The position numbers and the translations under genes are program-made. Below, piece by piece: positions 54,029 to 61,722 of a DNA stretch of 64,000 bases. The notes under the pieces are model-generated. The model had not been told where the DNA came from, searched no databases, and saw only the letters and a list, made by a program, of their open reading frames with translations. The number at the start of each line of letters is the position of its first letter. Position 1 is the stretch's first letter. The stretch is from Paraburkholderia acidicola (GTDB lineage: Bacteria > Pseudomonadota > Gammaproteobacteria > Burkholderiales > Burkholderiaceae): the NCBI RefSeq assembly GCF_002362315.1, contig NZ_MTZV01000001.1, forward strand, positions 124,001 to 188,000, in the 5' to 3' direction.

Positions 54029-55729
54029 ATGCCGCGAATCCCGGTGTTCGTGTGGCGTCGCGTCGATCGCGATGCCGTGACGCAGTTATGCCGTCGTGCA
54101 ACGTACGGTATTCGCAGGCGTTTAGCTGGGTCGATGTCTTTCACGATCGTACTGTTTGTCGCTGCACTTGCGGGCTGCTCCAGTGACGGGATCGAGACCA
54201 GCACTGCTACACCGGACTGTTCGAACCTGTTGCATGCGCAGATCGCCAGCACCACGATCACGACGGCTACGTTGATACCCGCGGGCACGGATCTCAAGTC
54301 CATCACCGGCGCGTCCGGTTCGTTAGCCGCGCCAACCTGTCGTGTGGTCGCGACGGTCAGCACGCAACCCGGAGAGCAGGTGGGGATAGAAGTATGGTTG
54401 CCGCAAAGCGGCTGGAACGGCCGCCTGTTTGGGGTGGGTTCGGGGGGCTTCGGCGGTGTGATCCCGTACAGCGGAATCGTGTCCGCCTCAGCGCGCGGTT
54501 TCGTCGCTGCGGGAACCGACACCGGACACATCGCTTCCACGACGTTCGCGTGGATGAACAATCCGGTTCAGTTGAGCGATTGGGGCCATACGTCGATCCA
54601 TCTGATGACGGTTGCAGCCAAAGCGATTACGCAGACGTACTACGGGCAGGGTGCGCAGCATGCGTACTACGAGGGCTGTTCAACGGGAGGCGCCGAGGGC
54701 ATGGAGGAAGCCGAATATTTTCCCGCCGACTATGACGGCATTCATGCGGGATCGCCGGGTATGGCCTATAGCCATCTGATGGAGAGTTTCATGTGGGGTG
54801 GCGTGCTTCCAGCGAAAGAGCCGGCGTCCCTGCTCACGTCGAGTGCGCTGTCGGTGATGAGTAGTGCAGTGCTGGCTAGCTGTGGCGGTTCGTCCGCGAC
54901 CAAGGATGGCTACCTCGCCAATCCATTGGCCTGCCATTTCGATGTCACGCAGTTGCAGTGCAAGAGCGGGCAGGATGCTTCGTCGTGTCTGAGCGCCGCA
55001 CAGGTGAGCCAGGCGCAGCATGTGTACTCGCCGGTGCTGGACGCGCGCAGCGGCAAACAGATCTACCCCGGCTTCGCATTGGGAAGCGAACCGGAATGGA
55101 CCTTGATTCAGGGGATAAATGCGGTGACCTATGCGAAACCGCTGCTGGGCACCGTGCTCTTCAATAACCCGAACTGGGACTGGACATCATTCGATTTCGC
55201 CAGCGACGCGGATCTCGTCGACCAGAAGCTCACGCCGTACATCAACGCGACGAACACCGATCTCACGGCATTCCAGCAGCGCGGCGGCAAGCTCGTCATG
55301 ACGCAGGGTTGGGTGGATTCGTTCAACGCGCAGACACTGCCGATCGAATACTTCGAGGACGTCGTGCAACAACAGGGCGACCTTGACACGACACAGCGCT
55401 TCTTCCGGCTGGTGATGGTGCCCGGCATGGATCACTGCGGAGGAGGACCGGGGGCGAATACGATCGGCGGCGCCGTTGCGCCCGTGAGCTACGACACGAG
55501 TCGTGACGTCGTGAGCGCGCTGCAGGGGTGGGTGGAGCAGGGGAGCGCGCCGCAGTCGTTCGTCGCGACGCACTATGTCAGCAACTACGTGCCTGCGTCG
55601 GGTGTCGCGTTTGAGCGACCCGTTTGCGTGTACCCGGCTTATCCGCAGTACAGCGGCACGGGCGACGCAAAACTGGCGAGCAGCTATCAATGCGTAGTGG
55701 GGCCACGTCTATCGGCGAGTAGCCCCTGA
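54029..55729 (+). CDS. Tannase/feruloyl-esterase family lipoprotein
   Basis: A 566-residue serine esterase of the tannase and feruloyl esterase family. An unusually long basic N-terminal segment precedes a lipoprotein signal (MSFTIVLFVAALAGC, Cys near residue 50); a start at the internal ATG 54134 would give a conventional signal peptide. The catalytic serine is in YYEGCSTGGAEGMEEAEYFP (about residue 218) with the CS-D-x-HC cysteine pair typical of the family. The acid lies in VDSFNAQTLPIEYFED (about 430), and the base in VPGMDHCGGGPGA (about 469). It probably frees hydroxycinnamic or gallic acids, fitting with aromatic catabolism next door. Confidence 0.88.
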   Translation: MPRIPVFVWRRVDRDAVTQLCRRATYGIRRRLAGSMSFTIVLFVAALAGCSSDGIETSTATPDCSNLLHAQIASTTITTATLIPAGTDLKSITGASGSLAAPTCRVVATVSTQPGEQVGIEVWLPQSGWNGRLFGVGSGGFGGVIPYSGIVSASARGFVAAGTDTGHIASTTFAWMNNPVQLSDWGHTSIHLMTVAAKAITQTYYGQGAQHAYYEGCSTGGAEGMEEAEYFPADYDGIHAGSPGMAYSHLMESFMWGGVLPAKEPASLLTSSALSVMSSAVLASCGGSSATKDGYLANPLACHFDVTQLQCKSGQDASSCLSAAQVSQAQHVYSPVLDARSGKQIYPGFALGSEPEWTLIQGINAVTYAKPLLGTVLFNNPNWDWTSFDFASDADLVDQKLTPYINATNTDLTAFQQRGGKLVMTQGWVDSFNAQTLPIEYFEDVVQQQGDLDTTQRFFRLVMVPGMDHCGGGPGANTIGGAVAPVSYDTSRDVVSALQGWVEQGSAPQSFVATHYVSNYVPASGVAFERPVCVYPAYPQYSGTGDAKLASSYQCVVGPRLSASSP

Positions 55730-55785
55730 GTGCGCAGTGCGCCGGCCGGTTGTATGGCCCCGGCGGCGCTTACAGGAACGAGAGG

Positions 55786-56928
55786 TCACGAAGACTTCGC
55801 ATCGCCTGCATCACGTGAAGCACATAGGCGCCATTTAGCCCTTGGCTCGGCCACGGTCTCGACGACGCGACGCCACCAGCGTTCGCCCTGATGCGGCGCG
55901 CGCAGATCCAGACGCTCACCGATGCGCGGCGTCGACAGCGCGACACCGCGCACGAGGGCCAGTGCCGTCACGCGTTCGAACGGCTCCTGCCAGCGATGCA
56001 TCGCGAGATCGAACGTGCCGTTGTGAATCGGCACGAGCCAACGGCCGCGCAAATCGATGTGCGCCTGCACGGTCTCTTCGGGCTGCATGTGAACGTACGG
56101 CCATTGCGCGTCATATGCGCCTGTCTCGACCAGCGTGATATCGAATGGTCCCAGACGTTCGCCAATCGCCTTGAAACCATCGAAGTAGCCGGTGTCACCG
56201 CTAAAAAACACGCGCAGATCATCGTCGACGATCACCCACGACGCCCACAACGTACTGTTGCCATCGAACAGACTGCGGCCGGAAAAATGCTGCGCAGGCG
56301 TAGCGGTAAATTGCAGACCGTCGACCTCGGTGCCTTGCCACCAGTCGAACTGCTGCACCTTCGACGCATCGATGCCCCATTCGATCAACCGGTCTCCGAC
56401 ACCGAGCGTGGTGAGAAACACGCCCGTGCTTTGCGCAAGCTCAAGTACGGTTTCACGATCCAGGTGGTCGTAGTGGTCGTGCGACAGGATCACACCGCGC
56501 AGCGGCGGCAGATCGGCGAGGGCGATCGGTGGCGCATGGAATCGCTTCGGGCCCATGTTCTGGAACGGCGACGCGCGCTCGGCGAACACCGGATCGGTCA
56601 GCCAGAACTGGCCGCGCAGCTTGAGCAGAATCGTCGAATGACCGAGCCGGTAGAGGCTGCGATCGGGCGCCGCATCGAGTTGAGCGCGCGTCAACGTCTC
56701 GACCGGCAACGTGCCCGTCGGCACCGTGCCACGCGGTTTGTTGAGCAACAGGTTCCACGCAATACCAAGCGTCTTGCGAAACCCTTCGACCGGGCGCGGC
56801 TTGACGTTGTGAAAACGTTCGCCATCATGCTGCGGCGAGGAACTGAACAGCGTACGGCCGCGTTGCGCGGTAGTAACGCCGAGCGCGCGACGGACAAAAC
56901 CCTGAAACGACGCCATGAGATAGCTCAT
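55786..56928 (-). CDS. Metallo-beta-lactamase-fold hydrolase (NAPE-PLD/UlaG-like)
   Basis: A 380-residue metal-dependent hydrolase. It shows YRLGHSTILLKLRGQFWLTD, the zinc motif LSHDHYDHLD near residue 151, TPAQHFSGRS with the next metal histidine, FFSGDTGYFDGFKAIGERLG with the bridging aspartate, and WLVPIHNGTFDLAMH near the end. Members act on phospholipids, lactones or cell-envelope substrates; the outer-membrane regulator RomA belongs here. The N-terminal ~80 residues form a typical extension. Start 56928 or 56916 cannot be separated by ribosome sites. It is divergent from a TetR regulator that is likely to control it. Confidence 0.85.
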   Translation of the reverse strand: MSYLMASFQGFVRRALGVTTAQRGRTLFSSSPQHDGERFHNVKPRPVEGFRKTLGIAWNLLLNKPRGTVPTGTLPVETLTRAQLDAAPDRSLYRLGHSTILLKLRGQFWLTDPVFAERASPFQNMGPKRFHAPPIALADLPPLRGVILSHDHYDHLDRETVLELAQSTGVFLTTLGVGDRLIEWGIDASKVQQFDWWQGTEVDGLQFTATPAQHFSGRSLFDGNSTLWASWVIVDDDLRVFFSGDTGYFDGFKAIGERLGPFDITLVETGAYDAQWPYVHMQPEETVQAHIDLRGRWLVPIHNGTFDLAMHRWQEPFERVTALALVRGVALSTPRIGERLDLRAPHQGERWWRRVVETVAEPRAKWRLCASRDAGDAKSS

Positions 56929-56940
56929 CCGGAAGGAAAT

Positions 56941-56956
56941 TACACTTCACAGTGTA
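56941..56956. promoter_or_regulatory. TetR operator, copy 1
   Basis: TACACT-N4-AGTGTA, a perfect dyad 12 bp upstream of the metallo-hydrolase start codon. The same half-sites recur in copy 2, so the TetR protein at 57001 is the likely ligand. Confidence 0.75.
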
Positions 56957-56974
56957 GTTTATTTTCCAGAAAAG

Positions 56975-56990
56975 TACACTCATTAGTGTA
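56975..56990. promoter_or_regulatory. TetR operator, copy 2
   Basis: TACACT-N4-AGTGTA with the same half-sites as copy 1, 34 bp further on and 10 bp upstream of the TetR start codon. Binding here would block transcription of both divergent genes, giving autoregulation. Confidence 0.75.
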
Positions 56991-57000
56991 AAATTAGACC

Positions 57001-57615
57001 ATGAATTCGAGTGTGAACCATCAACGGCTGACTGACCGCAAGCGTAGCGCCATCATCGGCGCGGCCATCGAGGAATTCCTCGCAACCGGCTACGACGCGA
57101 CCAGCATGGACCGTATTGCTGCCCGGGCGGACGTCTCGAAGCGCACGGTCTACAACCATTTCCCGAGCAAAGAACTGCTTTTCGCGGCGATTCTTCATCA
57201 GTTGTGGGATGCCAGCCAGAAGGGCGATGCGCCCGCTTACCGTGCCGACGAACCGTTGCGCGCGCAATTACTCGATCTATTGAACCGTAAATTACGGCTT
57301 CTGACCGACGAGTCTTTTCTGTCGCTGGCACGTGTGGCGATCGCGGCCGGCATCCATTCGCCGGACCGGGCACGTGACATGGTTGCGCGCCTCGGTGAAC
57401 GCGAAGAAGACCTGACCGTGTGGATCCGGGCGGCTGCCGCAGATGGCCGCCTCAAGACCGACGATCCGCTCTTTGCGGCGCTGCAGTTACAGGCGCTGGT
57501 GAAGGCGTTTGCATTCTGGCCACAGGTGACGATGGGCCAGGGGCCGCTGGGCGAAGCTGAGCAAAAGCAGGTTGCCGAAGCGGCCGCGGATATGTTTCTG
57601 GCGCGCTACGCGTAG
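57001..57615 (+). CDS. TetR/AcrR-family transcriptional regulator
   Basis: A 204-residue repressor. The HTH region is AAIEEFLATGYDATSMDRIA through RADVSKRTVYNHFPSKELLF in residues 20-62. The C-terminal ligand domain has the TetR_C_7-like look (FLSLARVAIAAGIHSP). It lies 72 bp from the divergent metallo-hydrolase with paired operators between. The natural inducer is unknown; loss of repression would raise both genes. No ribosome site is strong, since the operator almost touches the ATG. Confidence 0.9.
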   Translation: MNSSVNHQRLTDRKRSAIIGAAIEEFLATGYDATSMDRIAARADVSKRTVYNHFPSKELLFAAILHQLWDASQKGDAPAYRADEPLRAQLLDLLNRKLRLLTDESFLSLARVAIAAGIHSPDRARDMVARLGEREEDLTVWIRAAAADGRLKTDDPLFAALQLQALVKAFAFWPQVTMGQGPLGEAEQKQVAEAAADMFLARYA

Positions 57616-57630
57616 TTCATCAGCGCTGAC

Positions 57631-58014
57631 TTGGACTGCGGAGCCGTTAGAGCATACGGGTTATGCGGTCAATCTGGTGGCCGATTGTGTGACATGCAAT
57701 GGGGTGGTATTCACGTGCGTAGTCCGTATAAGGGAAAGGGGTTACTGCGCGAGCTGGCGGCTTATATCAGCAAATACGTACCGAAGGATTTTAAGGAACA
57801 CACGGCAAACGAGAAACGCTATTGGAGTAATAAAGGCGTTGCCGTTCCTGAGGCTGTTTTGATCGAACATCGGCTGGATGGCTATCTGATAATAGCGGCA
57901 ACTAAGGTCGCTGTTGCCGAGCCGCGGCGGGCAGGTGCCACGATGGACCACTGCCAGACGTTTCTCGATGACAAACTGGGTGCGTTCTGGCTCGCGACGC
58001 GAGAAACTGGTTAG
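57631..58014 (+). pseudogene. C-terminal remnant of a phage-type rolling-circle replication protein
   Basis: The only recognisable part, residues ~25-80, reads GGIHVRSPYKGKGLLRELAA, then YISKYVPKDFKEH and KRYWSNKGVAVPE. This resembles the end of inovirus (filamentous phage) replication initiation proteins, where a Y-x3-K-Y helix is followed by the RYWS motif. The N-terminal HUH nickase motifs are missing, there is no proper start (first possible TTG 57631, first ATG 57694), and the sequence abuts the TetR stop. It is therefore a fragment left by an integrated element. Confidence 0.6.
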
Positions 58015-58075
58015 AGCGCGTTAGGCCTGTCCATTCAGAACCCCGGCGGATGGCTTCTGCCGGAGTCAACGAATC

Positions 58076-58918
58076 TTAAATAGGCTTACCGGCAAGGCTT
58101 GCGCGAGCTTTGCTGGCATTTTCGCTTTGTTCTCGAGCCATCTGTTGTATCCGGCTGGCAAACTCCATTAAATCAGCCTTCAGGTCGTGCTGCCGTTGGT
58201 GTAGTGGATTTGTGAGAGGGGTGGCCGTTCCGGCCGGACCGCTCTGTTGATTGGGTCGCATGTCGGCGGATTGCGCGGCAGTCTCTATCGAATTCCTGTC
58301 GAAGCTTGCGAGATGCTCATCGAGAATTGAGGATGGTTCTGGCCGGGGTGAAAAGACGGAGTACCGCGGCTGTTGATGTGGTGGATCTGCGAATGCGGTG
58401 GGCGTTCCAGCCGGACTGCTCGGCTGGCTGGATTGCGTGTGAGAGGATTGAGCGTCGGTCTCTATCTGACTCTTCGCGAAACTTGCGAGGTGCTCACCGA
58501 GAATTGAGGATGGTTCTGGCCGGGGTGAAAAGACGGAGTACCGCGGCTGTTGGTGTGGTGGCTCTGCGAGTGCGGTGGGCGTTCCAGCCGGACTGCTCGG
58601 CTGGCTGGATTGCGTGTGAGGCGATTGCGCGCCGGTCTCTATCTGACTCTTCGCGAAGCTTGCGAGGTGTTCATCGAGAATTGAGGGTCTTTCTGGCGGG
58701 GGTGAAAAGATGCTCGACACGGGGCGTGAGTAGGTGTGGTGACCTTTGTTTTGCGCTGTGTCCGATGCTGCGAAGCTTGGGGGCATACCGGCCGGTGGCG
58801 TTGGCCGTGCCTGCGTCGATGAGCTTGCGCCGCGCGCCTGCGTGCCATTGTCTTCCTGTCGGGAATCACAATTCGGTGACCACGCAGAGGAGGTGCCTGC
58901 ATTTGGTTGTGTGCGCAT
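58076..58918 (-). CDS. Disordered protein with 59-residue tandem repeats, unknown function
   Basis: A 280-residue protein (331 if a TTG at 59071 is used) rich in Pro, Ser, Gln and Ala. It contains repeats of the pattern SSILDEHLASFAKSQIET followed by a Gln/Ser/Pro-rich stretch and HQQPRYSVFSPRPEP. There are two nearly identical copies plus flanking partial ones. The last 50 residues form an amphipathic helix (LKADLMEFASRIQQMAREQ). There is no signal peptide or membrane helix. Such architecture is seen in secreted effectors of type III systems, but no secretion genes are near. Start at 58918 has GAGA five bases upstream. Confidence 0.5.
   Translation of the reverse strand: MRTQPNAGTSSAWSPNCDSRQEDNGTQARGASSSTQARPTPPAGMPPSFAASDTAQNKGHHTYSRPVSSIFSPPPERPSILDEHLASFAKSQIETGAQSPHTQSSQPSSPAGTPTALAEPPHQQPRYSVFSPRPEPSSILGEHLASFAKSQIETDAQSSHTQSSQPSSPAGTPTAFADPPHQQPRYSVFSPRPEPSSILDEHLASFDRNSIETAAQSADMRPNQQSGPAGTATPLTNPLHQRQHDLKADLMEFASRIQQMAREQSENASKARASLAGKPI
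58327..58680. repeat. Two tandem copies of a 177-bp repeat
   Basis: The word starting TTGAGGATGGTTCTGGCCGG occurs at 58327 and 58504, and a diverged third start occurs at 58681. The spacing is exactly 177 bp both times, which equals 59 codons and keeps the frame of the minus-strand gene. The copies differ by a limited number of substitutions, many at third codon positions. Confidence 0.85.
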
Positions 58919-59126
58919 GAAATTCTCATTGAAGGTGAGGGGGAGAGCGACGTTGGAAGTGGTTGCTCCACTATGTGTTTGTCGGTAAGCACCGCTGTTT
59001 CGAACTCCACATGCATGGCATCGTGCCAACTGATGCACAGGTGCGTGCGTGTTGACGCGAAAACGCGTCAAACAAACCGAAACGATGCATCACAGGAAAA
59101 CCCGACAAGCTCGGGGCTTGGGGTAC

Positions 59127-59230
59127 AAAAAAACACCTGCTGGTTGCGGGCGTTTCGAAGCGGGAGATTCTGGATTTTCTAGCGTGTTGCCGGACCAGGC
59201 AGTGCAGGCGGAAGGGTTGCCTTGGCTGCG
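59127..59230. repeat. Direct repeat, left copy (flanks DUF2726 gene)
   Basis: About 105 bp similar to 59807-59912: both run through CTGGATTTT(T)CTAGC and end in GGTTGCCTTGGCTGC. They share most positions by eye, with small differences throughout. Confidence 0.7.
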
Positions 59231-59269
59231 TTTAGTCTTGTACTTTCTCGACTCATCCGTGGGCAATAT

Positions 59270-59791
59270 ATGGTCATTATTGGCGTGTTGGCGTGCTTTA
59301 TCGTGTTGATCGTGCTGGGTTCTGCTGGTGCTGCGAAGGGTCGGCGGAAGTCTGGCTCGGTTAGCTATGTGAGGCGATCTTTGATGACATCGCGGGAGCG
59401 GGAGTTCTTTGTTTTGTTGCGTGCCGCCCTACCGGTTGGGGTTGAGATTTACGCGCAAGTCTCGATGGGCGCACTTGTGGACGTGGCGCGTGGTGCGAGA
59501 TGGGAGCGGAATCGATTTGATCGTAAGGTAATGGATTTTGTTGTGTGTGCCGTTGGTGGCGCGGTGTTGTATGTGATCGAGCTGGACGACCGTAGTCATG
59601 CTGGAGAATCAGCGCAGCGTCGTGATGCAGTGAAGAATGATATTTGTGCCGCTGCTGGTTTGCCGTTGGTACGTTATAGGAGTGTGCGGACGGAGGCGTC
59701 AACCTTGCGAGCAGATTTTGAGCGATTTGCGGGTGTTGCGGCGAGTGTGTCGGTGGGAGCAGTGTGGCCGGTGCTTCGGTGTGATGTTTAG
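59270..59791 (+). CDS. Membrane-anchored DUF2726 protein, possible PD-(D/E)XK-like nuclease fold
   Basis: A 173-residue protein. Residues 1-19 form an N-terminal membrane helix (MVIIGVLACFIVLIVLGSA). The DUF2726 domain follows: SLMTSREREFFVLLRAALP, VEIYAQVSMGALVD, RFDRKVMDFVVC, and AVLYVIELDDRSHAGES, then RRDAVKNDICAAAGLPLVRY. The D...ELDD-x-SH arrangement resembles restriction-endonuclease-like folds, so nucleic-acid cleavage is possible but unproven. The ATG at 59270 is preferred over an upstream TTG at 59222. Base use is G/T-rich, unlike the core genes, and ~105-bp direct repeats flank it, suggesting transfer. Confidence 0.75.
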   Translation: MVIIGVLACFIVLIVLGSAGAAKGRRKSGSVSYVRRSLMTSREREFFVLLRAALPVGVEIYAQVSMGALVDVARGARWERNRFDRKVMDFVVCAVGGAVLYVIELDDRSHAGESAQRRDAVKNDICAAAGLPLVRYRSVRTEASTLRADFERFAGVAASVSVGAVWPVLRCDV

Positions 59792-59806
59792 TCGGATTTC
59801 CCATTG

Positions 59807-59912
59807 AGAAAAAGGAACGCCTGTTGATCGCAGGCGTCTCGGAGTGGGAGCTTCTGGATTTTTCTAGCTTGTTGCCACTTGAAGCAGTGCTGCGGAAAAG
59901 GTTGCCTTGGCT
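59807..59912. repeat. Direct repeat, right copy (flanks DUF2726 gene)
   Basis: Partner of 59127-59230, about 680 bp downstream in the same orientation. In one frame it reads LLIAGVSEWELLDFSSLLPL, so the repeat may derive from a coding sequence. Confidence 0.7.
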
Positions 59913-60003
59913 GCTCGCCGCAAACGGCGTAGCTTGGACAACAAACTTGACATAAGATAAATTAGCGATACAAAATGTATGACGCACAGCCCGGGAGCCG
60001 GAC

Positions 60004-60213
60004 ATGAACGGACGTGGATTCATCACGATAAGCATGCACGAGCTCGAGCGTGTGAAGGTCATCGAGGCAGTCGTTGAGCACGGTCTGGCGATCGTGCTGG
60101 CAGCCGAACGCCTGCAGCTATGTGAGCGTGAGGTCAGCCGGCTGGTGAAGCGCTATGAAGCCGCTGGTTCCACCCGGCTGCTATCGGCGCGACGTGGGCA
60201 GCCCACCACATGA
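60004..60213 (+). pseudogene. N-terminal fragment of an ISNCY-type transposase
   Basis: The 69-residue product MNGRGFITISMHELERVKVI, then EHGLAIVLAAERLQLCEREVSRLVKRYEAAGS-type sequence, is the N-terminal helix-turn-helix of ISNCY-family transposases, which begin with this pattern and continue for more than 400 residues. Here a stop follows the RRGQP basic motif and no catalytic part is found downstream. It is a dead insertion-sequence remnant. Confidence 0.75.
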
Positions 60214-60241
60214 TCTAGATGCCGTTGCATAACCGCCGATG

Positions 60242-60264
60242 AAAAAGCCCCGCAGCATTGCGGG
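60242..60264 (-). terminator. Rho-independent terminator of the BPSL0067/STY0301-like gene
   Basis: CCCGCA-GCAT-TGCGGG stem (60249-60264) followed on the minus strand by GCTTTTTC. It is 29 bp past the stop codon of the minus-strand gene. Confidence 0.8.
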
Positions 60265-60292
60265 ACTGTCTCATCTACGACCACATTCGGAA

Positions 60293-61003
60293 TCACTTGC
60301 ACTCGAGGCGCATCACCGGATTGTTCGATGAGTCAACCTTTAACGGTCCGCTGGAACACCGCAAAATCCCATCCGGCAGCTTCTTGGAGACGAGCACCAA
60401 CCATTTCCCATAGCTGCACGACGCCCAGTACGATCGCCGACTATGATCGCCGGATAAATCCCAGGTCACTGCACCCTTCTTCCCGTCTTCGGGCTGCAAA
60501 TCCCCCCTGTCAGCCAGCGGCCCGTCCGTTACGATCAAGCCATCAACCCAAAGCCCATCAGCACGCTGCGATACAGACCAGTCGTCCGGAACACCTTTGA
60601 CATCAGCTACAGCCGAAACCTTCGCTGGACAGACTAATTCGACTATTTTGTATGCCTCAGCATTATTACTCGGGTCAACGTAGGTTCCGTTGGCGTGCTT
60701 CCCCTTCGGACATATTCTCCGCGACGAAATGGTCGGCTTGGTGATATCGCTAGCCCACTGATCCATTACCACTATGCATGCCCCCTCTTTTCTAAGAAAG
60801 AAAGCAGCATGGTTCCCGTGCGGGTGATTCGGGTAATGACCATTCACCATCGTTGCAATTGCAGTCACCGGCAAGATCAAGCCGCCATCCTGCACACGTG
60901 CCCCGACTTCCCAATTTGCTGTAGCAGGTGCCGCCGTGCGCTGACGCTCAGTTTGCGCAAGCGGCATATGAGGCCACAAAAATGCACAGAAGTATCGCCA
61001 CAT
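60293..61003 (-). CDS. Hybrid of a truncated BPSL0067-like amidase part and an STY0301-like domain
   Basis: A 236-residue frame. Residues ~25-85 (ANWEVGARV, TAIATMVNGHYPNHPHGNHA, VVMDQWAS) resemble the C-terminal half of BPSL0067-family proteins, NlpC/P60-like amidases linked to type VI secretion. The histidine (GNHAA) and aspartate (MDQW) sides remain, but the catalytic-cysteine half is missing. Residues ~95-236 (ICPKGKHANGTYV, VDGLIVTDGPLADRGDLQPE, RRSYWASCSYGKWLVLVSK) match the small secreted STY0301-like pattern with its cysteines. A signal-peptide-like stretch (VAILLCIFVASYAACAN) is coded in a different frame over the same start, suggesting a frameshift. It may be a decayed or recombined effector-associated gene. 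Confidence 0.55.
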   Translation of the reverse strand: MWRYFCAFLWPHMPLAQTERQRTAAPATANWEVGARVQDGGLILPVTAIATMVNGHYPNHPHGNHAAFFLRKEGACIVVMDQWASDITKPTISSRRICPKGKHANGTYVDPSNNAEAYKIVELVCPAKVSAVADVKGVPDDWSVSQRADGLWVDGLIVTDGPLADRGDLQPEDGKKGAVTWDLSGDHSRRSYWASCSYGKWLVLVSKKLPDGILRCSSGPLKVDSSNNPVMRLECK

Positions 61004-61068
61004 TTACTCGATAATCGCCCCTCCCTCGCCATACGCCATGCCACGTGCCCTGAGACACGGAGATCATC

Positions 61069-61200
61069 ATGAAGTGGGGTGTACTGTTCATGCTGTTCGC
61101 ACTGTCGGGCTGCTCGCTGATACAGGAAAATCCGATGCCCGTGTCATTTTCCGGCGACGGGCCCCCTTTTCTATTGCTGACCGAACCGTTCGGCTGGTAA
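61069..61200 (+). CDS. 43-residue lipoprotein
   Basis: A tiny gene: MKWGVLFMLFALSGCSLIQ gives a short signal with lipobox LSGC (Cys at residue 15), followed by a 28-residue mature part ending LLLTEPFGW. CGGAGA precedes the ATG by six bases. It is divergent from the BPSL0067/STY0301-like gene, 65 bp away. No family is recognised; a small surface lipoprotein or lysis-type peptide are both possible. Confidence 0.6.
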   Translation: MKWGVLFMLFALSGCSLIQENPMPVSFSGDGPPFLLLTEPFGW

Positions 61201-61461
61201 CACCGTTCTATCGACTGCCGTGCATTTCGCTCCCTGCCGCGTCAGATTTTCGGAAGCGATAGAGTAGTTAAAGCCGACTGAGTGCTACCCAGATCCAGGC
61301 GAAGCCAGTTTTCTTCGAGTTTTCGGCCACATTGGTTCCGATGAACTTAACAAAACCAAAGGGAATATATATCTCCACGTCATACTTCGTTCCAGCGAGC
61401 CACTGTGCCAGGCTGCTTAATGTCGATTTATGCTCGATGTCCTAAATTCAGGTGGAACCAA

Positions 61462-61686
61462 TTGAAGCTCTGGATTCAACCCTGCTCGAACTGCGCCGAT
61501 CTCCACGGTCGGCCCGCGACGACCGACGCACACGAACACCTGGCAAAAGTCAGCACCGACATGAACAACGATGTCGTACTAGAGGAGCACTACGTCTGCA
61601 AGCGTTGTGATTCTGCATTCGCCCGCATTATGTCGGGCGAACTTCGAATGCAGATATGGATGCTTCTGAACGCAGGGCAGCACTGA
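61462..61686 (+). CDS. Small zinc-ribbon-like protein
   Basis: A 74-residue protein (93 if started at 61405) with two CxxC pairs: CSNC near residue 8 and CKRC near residue 48, as in zinc ribbons. It ends with a helix SGELRMQIWMLLNAG. AGGTGG six bases before a TTG at 61462 supports this start better than the upstream ATGs at 61405 and 61420, which lack ribosome sites. It has no clear partner; the family is unknown. Confidence 0.5.
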   Translation: MKLWIQPCSNCADLHGRPATTDAHEHLAKVSTDMNNDVVLEEHYVCKRCDSAFARIMSGELRMQIWMLLNAGQH

Positions 61687-61722
61687 CGTTCGGGATTCCT
61701 CACCCAGGCGATCTACCCTGCT

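Noticed and set aside
58327..58680. Possible CRISPR array because of the regular repeats
   Set aside because: The repeats are contiguous 177-bp units without spacers and keep a protein frame; no cas genes are present.
58306..58920. 204-residue plus-strand frame through the tandem repeats
   Set aside because: It also repeats, but its composition (Arg/Trp/Cys-rich) is less protein-like than the minus-strand frame, and it has no ribosome site.
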